Shown: piece by piece, positions 15,912 through 24,490 of the stretch
How positions within the stretch are numbered: the stretch's first letter is position 1
How the letters are laid out: each line of letters opens with the position of its first letter
NCBI GenBank assembly: GCA_964621785.1
Contig: CAZUPD010000018.1
Location: 20,672 to 84,671, forward strand
Direction: 5' to 3'
Length of the DNA stretch: 64,000 bases
Source of the DNA: JACKDW01 sp964621785
Lineage (GTDB): Bacteria; Myxococcota_A; Polyangia; Nannocystales; Nannocystaceae
The notes under the pieces: model-generated
What the model saw: the letters and a program-made list of their open reading frames with translations, nothing else
What the model was told of the DNA's origin: nothing
Database searches by the model: none
Program-made: the position numbers and the translations under genes

Positions 15912-18820
15912 GCTGTCTCCCGAATCGCATTTTGTGCACATGCACCCAATAGCTCGGACCGTCGATCGACCGCCATATCGAGGCGTTTGGTCAACATATC
16001 CAACATGCGCAGGACAGCGAGAGAAGGCCTTGTACCGTGTACGCTGGTCGCTTCGACGAGGCAGGGATGGGTGCGGTCGAGCATGATCACTCGGGCCCCT
16101 CGCAGCGGCGATTTTCGCAGACGAAGTGGCCCGAGGTCGAGACTCTTGAGCGAGGTTGATAGTCCGGTGGTCTCCTGCACAATCCAGCGCTCTCCCACCC
16201 GCGCGAACGCGGCGTTGACATCGTCGAGGAGGGGAGTTGTCCGACCGGACGTCAGCAACGTGTCCCAGTGGTCAAGGTCGATTGCACCCAGTGTATCTGC
16301 AACTGTTTTGGCCTCCGGACTGCGGGTGTCGAGCACCGCGACGTGACCCCGCCTCGCATCGCGCGCGAGGGACGACACGGATTGGGTGCGAAACAGGGCA
16401 CTGCTGGCCGCCAATCCAAGTGCCCGTTCGAGGGAGATCTGGCGACCCCCCAACAACGGTATCAGGGGCCGTTGATACAACGCGGGCAGCGAGCGAAATG
16501 CGTCGGGCTGGATCAGGGCGCCCTGCAGCAGCTGGGACAGATCACCACCTTGATCGAGTTGAGTGCTGCGACGCGTACGTCGTCGCAGCAGACCGCCAAA
16601 GAGAAACACGATTCCGACAACACCAGCCGCGGGGGCGAGCCACGTGGGTAGACGGGTCCGCTCGACACGCGTCGGTTGGGCTGTGTCGCTCGCAACTTCG
16701 GCGGGTTCGAGCAATGAAAATGTATCTGCATCAGTTTCACGATTTGAAACGCTTGCGGTGTCCGACCCAGCATCGGGGGAGTCGAGGTCAGTCGTACTTT
16801 CCTCGTCGGGCGGATCGGCAAAGGCCTCGGGCGCCGCGCCTTTACTTGCATCAGCATGTTCCCAGGGCCCCGACTGCTCGCGGTACTCGACCCAGGCGTG
16901 GAGCCAGCGGGCGGGTCGACCATCGTTCCCGACATAGCCGACCGCGAGCCGGGCGGGGATATGGGCATGTTGCAGCAACGAAACCAACAAGCCGTTTTGG
17001 ACATCACAATCGCCGGCACCGATCTCGAGCGCACGCTCGAAGAAGTGTGCCCCGCGGTCGCGCGCCAAACCGTGTTGACGGGCGATCTCCGGCGAGACGC
17101 TGTAGGCCACCCGGTCCCGCACCTCTTCGGTCAGGCGTTCGACCCGTTGCTTCTCTGGAAGCTTGCGCAGGCTGCGGGCGAGCGCTTCGAGGTCGGCCGG
17201 GAGACGGGCCCGCTGGGGATACAGCGTTGGCGGCTCCAAGGGCTCGGCAGGTACCGTGACGTATTTCAGCGTGCCGGTGGTCTCGCGCGCAAACGGGAGA
17301 ACCGGCTCGTCGAGCGAGGTCGCCAAAACCCCGACCGTCGGCGCACCGTCGAGCGTGACGCGTTCGGCATCGAGGCGGTGACCGGTAGGGATCGGGATCC
17401 GCATGGGTCCGGCCCCGACATCGATCTCGAGCGAGATGGATGTACATACAGTTTCGTTGCGGCACGGCGTACTGACGTACGGCGCAAGCTCACCGGTTAG
17501 GTCGGCAACCTGGGGTCGGCCGCGTTCGTCAAAGTTCTCAATGATGAGGGCGGCAAATCGCAGGACCGAATCGGCGGGCTCGTAGCTCAGGTCGACAGCC
17601 ACTCCTTGACTGTCGAGCACGTCGACCTGGGGTCCCTGATAGCTGCGACCGAGGTCGTGGTAGTTGGGCGTGCGACTCACGACCGTGGTCGGCGAAGGGA
17701 TGGCCGGTCCGGCGACAACCGTTACAGGTGCGGGCGCGTGGATACCAAACCGTATCAGAACCTGGTCGTGCCACAGCCATACGGCGATCGCAGCTGCAAC
17801 CGTCGCACCAATGAGTGCAGCTACAACGAGTCGCCAGGCCAGCGAGGTCCGCAAAACATGCAGGACCCCCGAAACGATGCGGTGGGGGAGGGGCAGGGGA
17901 TGCGCCGCATCGATCTGTCGGGTGATCAGGCGTTCGAGCTCGCGTTGGGCGAGGGTGATAAGCCGTCGCAACGTCCGATCTTCGCGGGCGTCCGAACGCG
18001 ACAGCAGCAGTTCGAGGGCATCACTTTCGAGAAGTGCCTGGGGTGCCAGACGATCGGGCAATTCGGTAAATTGCACCCGACTGCGATTGGTGTGACGCCC
18101 ACTGGCCGACAAAAACTCGCCGAGCGAAGATGCGGACCGCACCCGCAAACCACGGGAAAACAACTCGACCCTCGCCTGGGTACCGAGGCCGATCACGCCG
18201 CGGACATGTCCGCGGGAAAACGCAGCCGACGGGGCGGGCAGGGTGAAGGGCTCGTTGATGGCTTCACCGTTGACACGGATGGCAAGTGGCGTGGTGGGGT
18301 CATCCCGTGTACATACAAAACGACAGTTCTGGTGGGCGGCATCACGGACCCGTCGCGCGAGATGGCCATCACCGGTTGTTCGCTCGAGGACCACACGTGT
18401 CCCAGTGCGCAGGTCGGGTCTGGACAACGCCGCCTGGTCCAGCGACCCCTCGAGCGTGATCTGCCACGGGTCGGCACCCTGTGGGGCCGAGGCGATGATG
18501 ATCCGTTGCGGCTCAAACCGCAGAATCGACCAAAACCCGACGCCGAACTTGCCGACCTGATCGCTGCGCGACTCCTTGCTCGAGGCGTACAGCGAAAACA
18601 GATAGCGGCGGGCGTGTTCGTAGGTCATGCCCTCACCGTCGTCGCTGCAGCTGACGCGCTCGCCGGTCGGTGATTGTTCAACGATCAAGTCGACACGAGT
18701 CGCCCCGGCGTCGCGGGCATTTTGCAGAAGCTCGCGGACAAAAATCCACGGATCGGGACCGTAGCGATCGGCCTCAAGTCGCGCACGGGCGCGGAATCCA
18801 GTCGCGGGTTTACGCGCCAT
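15908..18820 (-). CDS. Membrane GHKL (Hsp90-type) ATPase fused to a periplasmic transglutaminase-like domain
   Basis: A 970-residue multidomain protein. Residues 1 to about 170 form an Hsp90/HtpG-type ATP site: the N-box RELLQNARDAGA (Glu30, Asn34, Asp37), DDGEGM (60-65), the lid sequence SSKES with QVGKFGVGF (about 80-96) and GTRVVLE. All are intact. A membrane helix lies at about 327-350, then a periplasmic stretch ending in a transglutaminase-like core. Its catalytic-type triad is Cys605 (GAGDCDVQNG), His641 (WLHAWVEY) and Asp657 (HADASKG). A Ser/Asp/Glu-rich linker, a second helix (about 729-745) and a 225-residue cytoplasmic tail follow. ATG 18820 has GGAGA about 10 bases upstream. The combination of domains is unusual; a role in ATP-dependent envelope remodelling or signalling is speculation. 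Confidence 0.85.
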   Translation of the reverse strand: MARKPATGFRARARLEADRYGPDPWIFVRELLQNARDAGATRVDLIVEQSPTGERVSCSDDGEGMTYEHARRYLFSLYASSKESRSDQVGKFGVGFWSILRFEPQRIIIASAPQGADPWQITLEGSLDQAALSRPDLRTGTRVVLERTTGDGHLARRVRDAAHQNCRFVCTRDDPTTPLAIRVNGEAINEPFTLPAPSAAFSRGHVRGVIGLGTQARVELFSRGLRVRSASSLGEFLSASGRHTNRSRVQFTELPDRLAPQALLESDALELLLSRSDAREDRTLRRLITLAQRELERLITRQIDAAHPLPLPHRIVSGVLHVLRTSLAWRLVVAALIGATVAAAIAVWLWHDQVLIRFGIHAPAPVTVVAGPAIPSPTTVVSRTPNYHDLGRSYQGPQVDVLDSQGVAVDLSYEPADSVLRFAALIIENFDERGRPQVADLTGELAPYVSTPCRNETVCTSISLEIDVGAGPMRIPIPTGHRLDAERVTLDGAPTVGVLATSLDEPVLPFARETTGTLKYVTVPAEPLEPPTLYPQRARLPADLEALARSLRKLPEKQRVERLTEEVRDRVAYSVSPEIARQHGLARDRGAHFFERALEIGAGDCDVQNGLLVSLLQHAHIPARLAVGYVGNDGRPARWLHAWVEYREQSGPWEHADASKGAAPEAFADPPDEESTTDLDSPDAGSDTASVSNRETDADTFSLLEPAEVASDTAQPTRVERTRLPTWLAPAAGVVGIVFLFGGLLRRRTRRSTQLDQGGDLSQLLQGALIQPDAFRSLPALYQRPLIPLLGGRQISLERALGLAASSALFRTQSVSSLARDARRGHVAVLDTRSPEAKTVADTLGAIDLDHWDTLLTSGRTTPLLDDVNAAFARVGERWIVQETTGLSTSLKSLDLGPLRLRKSPLRGARVIMLDRTHPCLVEATSVHGTRPSLAVLRMLDMLTKRLDMAVDRRSELLGACAQNAIRETA

Positions 18821-19013
18821 GAGCGTCGTTTCTCCGCGTGTGAGCCATCAGCAGGAGTGTACCGGGGATCCGCCCTGATGCTTCGCCGCGTTCGGCCCAG
18901 ATCGTCGGAAAACGGTGGTTCTTCTCGCGCACCAGCGAGCCCGCGTTTTCTCGCGTGTCGTCCCGCGCCGAACATGTTTCCGTGAATTCGTGGAGCCGGC
19001 TGCTGGCTTGGTG

Positions 19014-20630
19014 CTACGGAATCGGATCGTGTCCCGGGCGTTGCGTTCCCCAACCGGCCAGACTCGCGTAGGCGCTGCCCTCTCCGTAACCGAGGGAGAT
19101 CACGAGGATCGGCTCATCGCTGTCAACGATGTGGGCCATGGCATCGGCGAGGGGTACAGCCGCGACCTCGTAGTCGTCACCGGCCGGGGAAAACAGTGCA
19201 TCATCCACCGGCGTACCATCGACGCGGACAGCGACACCCAGCGGACGGACGATGCTCGCGTAGGCCCATTCCCAGCCCGGAAGGGTGAACAATGCGTAGC
19301 GGTTGAGCCAGCGATCGGTCGGGCTCAGCTGAAACATTTCGGGCCCACCGATGGTCGTCGTCGGAGGTCCCAAGGTGTGATTGGTGACGTACCCCGCGAT
19401 TGCAACCTGGCGGCTCGCGTGGATTTCGAGCCCGGGGGTGTTGCCGTCCTGCCACAACTCGTAGGTCGATCCGGCTTCGAGCACAAGGTTTTGGGCCGAT
19501 GGGTTCGATGCACCTACAACTTGAATCGAGGTGCCGTTCTCGAGTGCGTAGATCTGCCACAGCGTCGACTCGGGATTGTCGGGGTCGCGCGCGGGCAGGG
19601 CCGGTGCAATGAACGTCGTGCCGTAGAGGTACGGTGTCAGTTGCTCCTGCACATGATTACAGTTGCTCGCTTCGTTGGGGATCGCTGCACATGCATGTGC
19701 AGAGAACAGAGCAATCGGATGCTCGCCACCGGTCTGGACAACCGTTCCCGTCAGACCGTACTGAATTTCCTCGGTGGTTTTGGCGACAGCGACCTGGGCG
19801 ATGTCGCTGATCTGTAGGGGAATCGACAACGGATCGTCGGGCGAACCGCTGCCGACCAAGTTGCCCGGGAGGGTCGGGGCGGAGGGAACAATCGAGACCA
19901 CGGTACCGTTGTGGTGGGCGACCGCCGCGAAGTACGAGGGGACGTTGACCACCGAGTTCGTGTTCCACCCGAGCACGCGATAATGCGATGTCCAGGCGGA
20001 CACGGGCAGCAGAAGGGTCGAGGCTGAACCTTCGAGTGTATACGCATCTACACCGCTAAACTGGTAGGCCGTCGCCGGCAAATTCGTCCGCAGGCGAAAT
20101 GCTTCGGCCTGGAAAAATCCCGACCCATCCTGTTCGCGTTGCTTGAGTGTATATACATAATAATCCCCCGGCGCGATCGTGACTTCGGGTTCGAGCTCGA
20201 CCCAGGTGTCATTGACCCGCTCGAACAAGGTGCTGAGCATGGATGCTTCAAGGTGGGGATTGATGACCACGACCCAAGTCGGCACCAGGTCCGAGGGGTC
20301 GGTACGGTCGAGATCGATCGGATAAAACTGGCACCCCGTCGAGGTTGCCGAGAGATAGGCCTGGACGCAGGTCGTCGGCAGCAGCGGCGGCTCGGTCCAC
20401 GTCGGTTGTGAGACGTCGAACCTCGGTCCTTCGAAGGGATCCGACCCCGCATCTTCGATCCATGTGGTGGAGCTCGGTCCCGAGCTAGTCGAAGTTTCAT
20501 CTTCGCCACCCGAAGTTCCACTTTCACTCGCGTAACCGGTGATCACGTGGATATCCCCACTGCCGAGACAGCCCGAACTCAGGCCAACAGTGGTCCATAA
20601 GGCAAGGGTGATAGGGCGAAAGCCGACCAT
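19014..20630 (-). CDS. Surface lipoprotein with IgGFc-binding-protein-like domain
   Basis: The signal peptide ends in lipobox LSSGC (Cys21). A Ser/Thr/Glu-rich spacer follows (SESGTSGGEDETSTSSG), then a long beta-rich exported domain. The order of elements (TAYQFSGVDAYTLEGSASTLLLP, SHYRVLGW, YFAAVAHHNGTVVSIVP, GTTFIAPALP, STYELWQDG, VAIAGYVTNHTLGPP) resembles the IgGFc-binding N-terminal repeat family common in myxobacterial surface proteins. Function is unknown: adhesion or cell-surface recognition is plausible. Conserved-looking Cys pairs (AACAAIP-type, SNCNH) may be disulfide-bonded. It is dense in TGYANNTRCA copies (19509, 19686, 19692, 20148). Confidence 0.75.
   Translation of the reverse strand: MVGFRPITLALWTTVGLSSGCLGSGDIHVITGYASESGTSGGEDETSTSSGPSSTTWIEDAGSDPFEGPRFDVSQPTWTEPPLLPTTCVQAYLSATSTGCQFYPIDLDRTDPSDLVPTWVVVINPHLEASMLSTLFERVNDTWVELEPEVTIAPGDYYVYTLKQREQDGSGFFQAEAFRLRTNLPATAYQFSGVDAYTLEGSASTLLLPVSAWTSHYRVLGWNTNSVVNVPSYFAAVAHHNGTVVSIVPSAPTLPGNLVGSGSPDDPLSIPLQISDIAQVAVAKTTEEIQYGLTGTVVQTGGEHPIALFSAHACAAIPNEASNCNHVQEQLTPYLYGTTFIAPALPARDPDNPESTLWQIYALENGTSIQVVGASNPSAQNLVLEAGSTYELWQDGNTPGLEIHASRQVAIAGYVTNHTLGPPTTTIGGPEMFQLSPTDRWLNRYALFTLPGWEWAYASIVRPLGVAVRVDGTPVDDALFSPAGDDYEVAAVPLADAMAHIVDSDEPILVISLGYGEGSAYASLAGWGTQRPGHDPIP
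19685..19702. repeat. 18-bp perfect palindrome made of two overlapping TGYANNTRCA motifs
   Basis: CTGCACATGCATGTGCAG reads identically on both strands and contains TGCACATGCA and TGCATGTGCA overlapping by four bases. It lies inside the lipoprotein coding sequence and also alternates purine and pyrimidine across its central 16 bases. Confidence 0.9.
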
Positions 20631-20740
20631 AATTCGCCACCATCAGGGTACATGGGAACCTCCCAGCCCGGGGGATTTCTCGAGTCAGCCACCCACAACT
20701 GTGCCACGAATGGCCGTGACGTCCGGCCGTCGGTCCGGCA

Positions 20741-20774
20741 CAAAAAACCGCCTGAGTCGGTAGACCCAGGCGGT
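20741..20774 (-). terminator. Rho-independent terminator reading leftward
   Basis: On the minus strand the stem ACCGCCTG/CAGGCGGT is followed by TTTTTTG, a classical intrinsic terminator. The nearest minus-strand gene, the FecR-like gene, ends 313 bp upstream of it, leaving an unexplained transcribed stretch. Confidence 0.8.
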
Positions 20775-21086
20775 CGGATTTCCGTGCTTTGCCCGGTGGG
20801 AACCGAACGACATCACCTGATGCGAACGGCAGACAAAGCGGGACTTGAGGGGGCCGGCGAGGCCAATCGTGTGTGCACGATGGTTTCCGTTCAAACTAAG
20901 AGAGGTCCGCCTACTGACGAGGCTCGCGACTGTAGACCTCCACTGATCGAGTGGAAGTCATCCGTCAAAACGGGTGGATTTTTTTTAACTCGAAAAATCG
21001 CGCACCATCGATGCCGCAACGGTGCGTAACCATTGGGTACACGCCGCGCGTCCATTTATGGTTCGACTGGTATCGCAACCGAGCCA
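20775..21086 (-). other. Gene-free stretch ahead of an orphan terminator; possible small RNA or long 3' UTR
   Basis: No credible protein-coding frame is present. On the minus strand a weak hairpin (GCACC...GGTGC at about 21001-21025) with GATTTTTCG may end the FecR-like gene. The following 220 bases are rich in short complementary pieces and end at the strong terminator at 20741. This could be an independent structured RNA; I could not match it to 6S, tmRNA, SRP or RNase P RNA. Confidence 0.3.
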
Positions 21087-22679
21087 TCAAAGCGCTTCAA
21101 GCCGCTTGCGGAGGGTCTTTGCTTCAAGGCTGTTGGGGAATGCGGTGAGAAAACGTTGAATTGCTGCCTTTTCGGCAGCGGAGCGCCCGAGTGCGCGCAG
21201 GGCTTGGATCTCACCGTGGCGCGCTTCAAGAGCGAGTGTGCCCCCGTGCTCGAGATAACCCCGATACGCCGAAAGTGCACCCGACGGGTTTGCGAGGTGG
21301 CGAAGGAGGAGATCTCCAAGTTGGACCCGGGCGGTTTGTGCGGTCGCCGAGTTGGGTGCGGTTTCGATCAACTTTTTGAGCAGTGCGGCCGCCCGCGACC
21401 AGTCACGCGATGCCCGGGCGGTGCGGGCCTGAGCTTTGAGATCGGCGAGCGCGGCCTGTGGTGACGTGCCGTGCTTCTTTGACACCGGCTGTTGTGCAAG
21501 CGAGGGAAGTTGCGCCACACGCAGGGGGCGTCCGGCCTCGAGTGCGAGTGATTGGCTCGCAGAACTCCCGCGGCCGCGAACCGTGAGCTGGTGGTTCCCC
21601 GCGGGAGTTGCAATGGCAAGCGCGGAGGACCCGAGCGCGAGGTCGTCGAGCAGGACACTGTCGGCTTTGTCGGGACGGGGCAGCTGCAACCCCACCAACG
21701 CCTCGGCACCGTGACCCCGCCACAGCTCGCCGAGTTGCGCACGCGCTTGACTCCACCCGACGTCGGTGGTCGCAACCGGTGCGGCTTCGCCGTGGCGAAG
21801 CATCATATTTGCATGCACATGGATTGGCGCCGCATCGGATTGTTGGACACCGACCTCGCCCTCCAACACGGCGACGCGACTGCCAACGTCGGCGTGGGTC
21901 ACCTCAAAAATCGTACCGATCGCGGTCGCCGAGGTTGTCGGCGACTGGACCACAAACGACTTCCCTTCGGGGAGTTTATCGAGATTGGCGACCACGCGCC
22001 CGGCCTCGAGCTCGATCCGCCGGCCCTCGGCATTTTCGTGCAGCGAAAATCGGCTGCCTTCGCTGACACAGACAGCTGCAAATGGTTGTTGATACACAAA
22101 GCAAAGGTCGGCGTCGGACGTCTCGAGGCGGTTGTGCGCCAGCGGACTTCCGACCACACCCACGCTATCGGCCCGACCCACAAACGTGACGCGTGGAGGC
22201 TCAAACGTCGGCGCAGGGGTGACCGCGGGAAGAGGCACGGGGCGCTCGGGCGCGGGCGGAGAGACCGCGGCCTGGGGAGACGGGCTCGCAAGATTCTGTG
22301 TAGAAGCAACCGTTTGTACGGCATCGTCATCGGGCCACACGGCGATCGCGAGACTCGCCGCCGCGGCCACACAAGCGGCCGCCCACACACCCCGGCGTCG
22401 ACGTGAAAAGCTCACAACCGTCGCGGTCGCAGGCACCTGCTCGCGGTCGACCCCGGCGAGCACTGAGTCGATGAGTTGCTGGCGCCCGGTGTCGAGGTCG
22501 GAAGAATGTGCATGCGCAAGTGTTCCCAGCATCGCATCCCAGGCGGTCGACTCCCGGGCACAAAGCGGATGCTTGCGCTCAAAATTTCGCCGAAACGTCG
22601 CATCGGCGGCAGAGATCGGCTCACCGAGGGCCTCGCGGTCGACGATCTCTTCCCAGCGCTCGAAGTCTGCGTCGCTCAT
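21087..22679 (-). CDS. FecR-domain anti-sigma-like membrane protein with TPR C-terminus
   Basis: 530 residues, starting at ATG 22679 that overlaps the stop of the ECF sigma gene (ATGA), so the two are co-translated. Residues 1-85 are cytoplasmic (DFERWEEIVDREALGE...HPLCARESTAWDAM). One membrane helix follows, RRGVWAAACVAAAASLAIAV, then a Pro-rich linker. The FecR-like beta domain comes next (SEGSRFSLHENAEGRRIELEAGRVVANLDKLPEGKSFVVQSPTTSATAIGTIFEV, abbreviated here), and C-terminal TPR helices (RAAALLKKLIETAPNSATAQ, GALSAYRGYLEHG, KAAIQRFLTAFP). It probably holds and regulates the upstream sigma factor from the inner membrane in response to a periplasmic signal. No TonB receptor gene is adjacent, so an iron role is not supported. 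Confidence 0.85.
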   Translation of the reverse strand: MSDADFERWEEIVDREALGEPISAADATFRRNFERKHPLCARESTAWDAMLGTLAHAHSSDLDTGRQQLIDSVLAGVDREQVPATATVVSFSRRRRGVWAAACVAAAASLAIAVWPDDDAVQTVASTQNLASPSPQAAVSPPAPERPVPLPAVTPAPTFEPPRVTFVGRADSVGVVGSPLAHNRLETSDADLCFVYQQPFAAVCVSEGSRFSLHENAEGRRIELEAGRVVANLDKLPEGKSFVVQSPTTSATAIGTIFEVTHADVGSRVAVLEGEVGVQQSDAAPIHVHANMMLRHGEAAPVATTDVGWSQARAQLGELWRGHGAEALVGLQLPRPDKADSVLLDDLALGSSALAIATPAGNHQLTVRGRGSSASQSLALEAGRPLRVAQLPSLAQQPVSKKHGTSPQAALADLKAQARTARASRDWSRAAALLKKLIETAPNSATAQTARVQLGDLLLRHLANPSGALSAYRGYLEHGGTLALEARHGEIQALRALGRSAAEKAAIQRFLTAFPNSLEAKTLRKRLEAL

Positions 22680-23290
22680 GCGGTCCTCCGATCGCTCGCG
22701 GGTGCGATGACATGGTCGCGCCGAATCATCCGGCGAAACTCGCGGCGTGCGGTGAGCAGACGGTCCTTGACGGTATTTGGCGATACATTGGTGAGTTCGG
22801 CGATCTCGGCCACCGAGTGACCGAGGACATGGCGCAGGACCAGGGCTGTGCGTTTGGGCGGAGATAGGCGGTCGAGATATTCCTCGACCGAGCGCGGGAT
22901 CCGGTAGGTCGCGGCCTCGTCGGCGGGGCGGGCCTTGGATGCGAGCGCATCGGGGTCGGCGTCGTGACTGAGTTTTTCTTGGCCGCGGTTGCGCTGCTTG
23001 GCAAACCGCAGCGTGGTGCGTACGACGATGCGGTCGGACCAGGCCTCGAGCGAACCCTCACCGCGGAAGTTGTCGGCCGAGCGCAGCAGTTCCATCAGGC
23101 AAAGTTGCGTCGCATCATCGGCATCGGCCCGGTTGCGCAGCAGCGAACGCGTCGCACGACGAACGCGAGCGAACAGGCGTTCGATCAGTTCCTGCTGTGC
23201 CCGGCGATCGCGGGATGCCACCAACTCCATTAGTTCTCGGTCTCCGTGCGGCTTGTTGCGACCTGCTTGCGCGGTTGTCACGGTCGTCAT
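22676..23290 (-). CDS. ECF-type RNA polymerase sigma factor paired with FecR-like gene
   Basis: Region 2 covers about residues 18-105 (ELMELVASRDRRAQQELIERLF, DADDATQLCLMELLRSADNFRGE, LEAWSDRIVVRTTLRFAKQ). Region 4 has LSPPKRTALVLRHVLGHSVAEIAELTNVSPNTVKDRLLTARRE with a clear helix-turn-helix. The length of 204 residues is normal for ECF factors. ATG 23290 has no strong Shine-Dalgarno. The four-base overlap with the downstream FecR-domain gene marks them as a sigma/anti-sigma-type operon. The TPR and FecR domains of the partner suggest envelope-state sensing; the regulon cannot be read from this window. Confidence 0.9.
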   Translation of the reverse strand: MTTVTTAQAGRNKPHGDRELMELVASRDRRAQQELIERLFARVRRATRSLLRNRADADDATQLCLMELLRSADNFRGEGSLEAWSDRIVVRTTLRFAKQRNRGQEKLSHDADPDALASKARPADEAATYRIPRSVEEYLDRLSPPKRTALVLRHVLGHSVAEIAELTNVSPNTVKDRLLTARREFRRMIRRDHVIAPASDRRTA

Positions 23291-23551
23291 GGGGCTAGTG
23301 ATCCGAAGGTGGGAAAGCGGGTGGAAAAAACTGAACAGAGCATCTCACGCCCACACCGGGAGCGATAGGGATGGCAACGCACGAGGCATCACATCGATTG
23401 CAGCGCAAAACTGAGCGAACGCGAATTTCCGACGTCCTCGGCGCAGGGCATCCCCGCCGCCCGACATCGGCCACACGGTGTCGTGAAAAACTCCAATGTA
23501 TGTCCCTGAGTGTGGTAGGAGCAGATCACAACCGGTTGTTAGGGGTGAAAG

Positions 23552-24415
23552 ATGAGCTTTTCAAGTGCGTTTTCGACGACGATCTCCATCGGCTTTGCCG
23601 TGGCGGCGCTCACCATCAGTGCATGTGCAACAAGGCCACAACCGCTGCCCGCTCCCCAACCGGCCACCGGCCCGGACGGCGGTAGCGAGGTCGCCCAGGC
23701 CGACACTGCGGCCCCGGAGACCAACCGTCCCCAACCGGGAGAAACCTGTGCGAGTTTTCTGCAGCGCCTGACCCCGTCGGTCGCGTGCGAGCCCATCGAC
23801 GATGGAACATGCACATGCAAGGTCACCGACGCGATGGCAACCGTCGCCGCCGGCACCCCACCCGACACCGCCGGCAATCCCCCCCCGACCAATCCCCCCG
23901 CCGGCAATGGGCAGGCGGCAACCCTCGAGTTTACAAATGCACCGACCAACGCCCTGGTCGTCTGCAGCGGCGATGTATGTCCTGTCACGGACCCGGTGTT
24001 GGTCTCGGCTGGCTACCCCCAAATTCCGCTTCAGGGCGAGGCCGCCATCCGACTCGAGTTTCGGGCACCGGGATACACCTCGCAAACCAGTGACTATACA
24101 ATCAAACCGGGACTCAATCGGATCGCGATCTCCCTGCAACCGAGCAACAAGGTGACAAGCACCCAGACCGCAACCCTGCGCTACTCGGGTGCACCGCAAG
24201 GGACCACGGTCGAGTGCATGAGCGGACCCTGCCCCGACAAGGCCGCCCATCCGGTCACCGAGGAGTTCCCCGCAATCCCGATGTCCGGCGATCGCGAAAC
24301 CGTACTGTTCCGGTTTCGTGCCCCCGGCTTCCGCACCGCGATGGGTCGCTACGAGTTGCGCCGCGGAGCCAACGTGATCCCGATCTCACTCGACCCGATC
24401 AAGGTCGATCAATAG
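23552..24415 (+). CDS. Lipoprotein with two repeated beta domains (PEGA-like)
   Basis: ATG 23552 follows AGGGGTGAAAG. The signal peptide ends in lipobox ISAC (Cys25), followed by a Pro/Ala-rich spacer, then CTCKV with clustered cysteines. Two similar C-terminal units follow (about 120-200 and 205-287), each with a cysteine pair (VVCSGDVCPV, VECMSGPCPD), an EFRAPGYTSQTSDYTI / RFRAPGFRTAMGRYEL core and a closing GLNRIAISL / GANVIPISL strand. The units resemble PEGA-type surface domains. The alternation suggests a disulfide-stabilised exported tandem. Two TGYANNTRCA copies (23620, 23810) encode ACAT and CTC segments. Function is unknown. Confidence 0.7.
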   Translation: MSFSSAFSTTISIGFAVAALTISACATRPQPLPAPQPATGPDGGSEVAQADTAAPETNRPQPGETCASFLQRLTPSVACEPIDDGTCTCKVTDAMATVAAGTPPDTAGNPPPTNPPAGNGQAATLEFTNAPTNALVVCSGDVCPVTDPVLVSAGYPQIPLQGEAAIRLEFRAPGYTSQTSDYTIKPGLNRIAISLQPSNKVTSTQTATLRYSGAPQGTTVECMSGPCPDKAAHPVTEEFPAIPMSGDRETVLFRFRAPGFRTAMGRYELRRGANVIPISLDPIKVDQ

Positions 24416-24490
24416 ATCCGAACACCCGTTGTTCCGACCGACCTGCCATTGTGATGCATCCGCTACAGCCCATTGGGTTATAACCGCGTC

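Noticed and set aside
14286..18820. Reading the GHKL pair as a histidine kinase system
   Set aside because: No phosphoacceptor His domain or response regulator is present; the ATP site follows the Hsp90/HtpG pattern instead.
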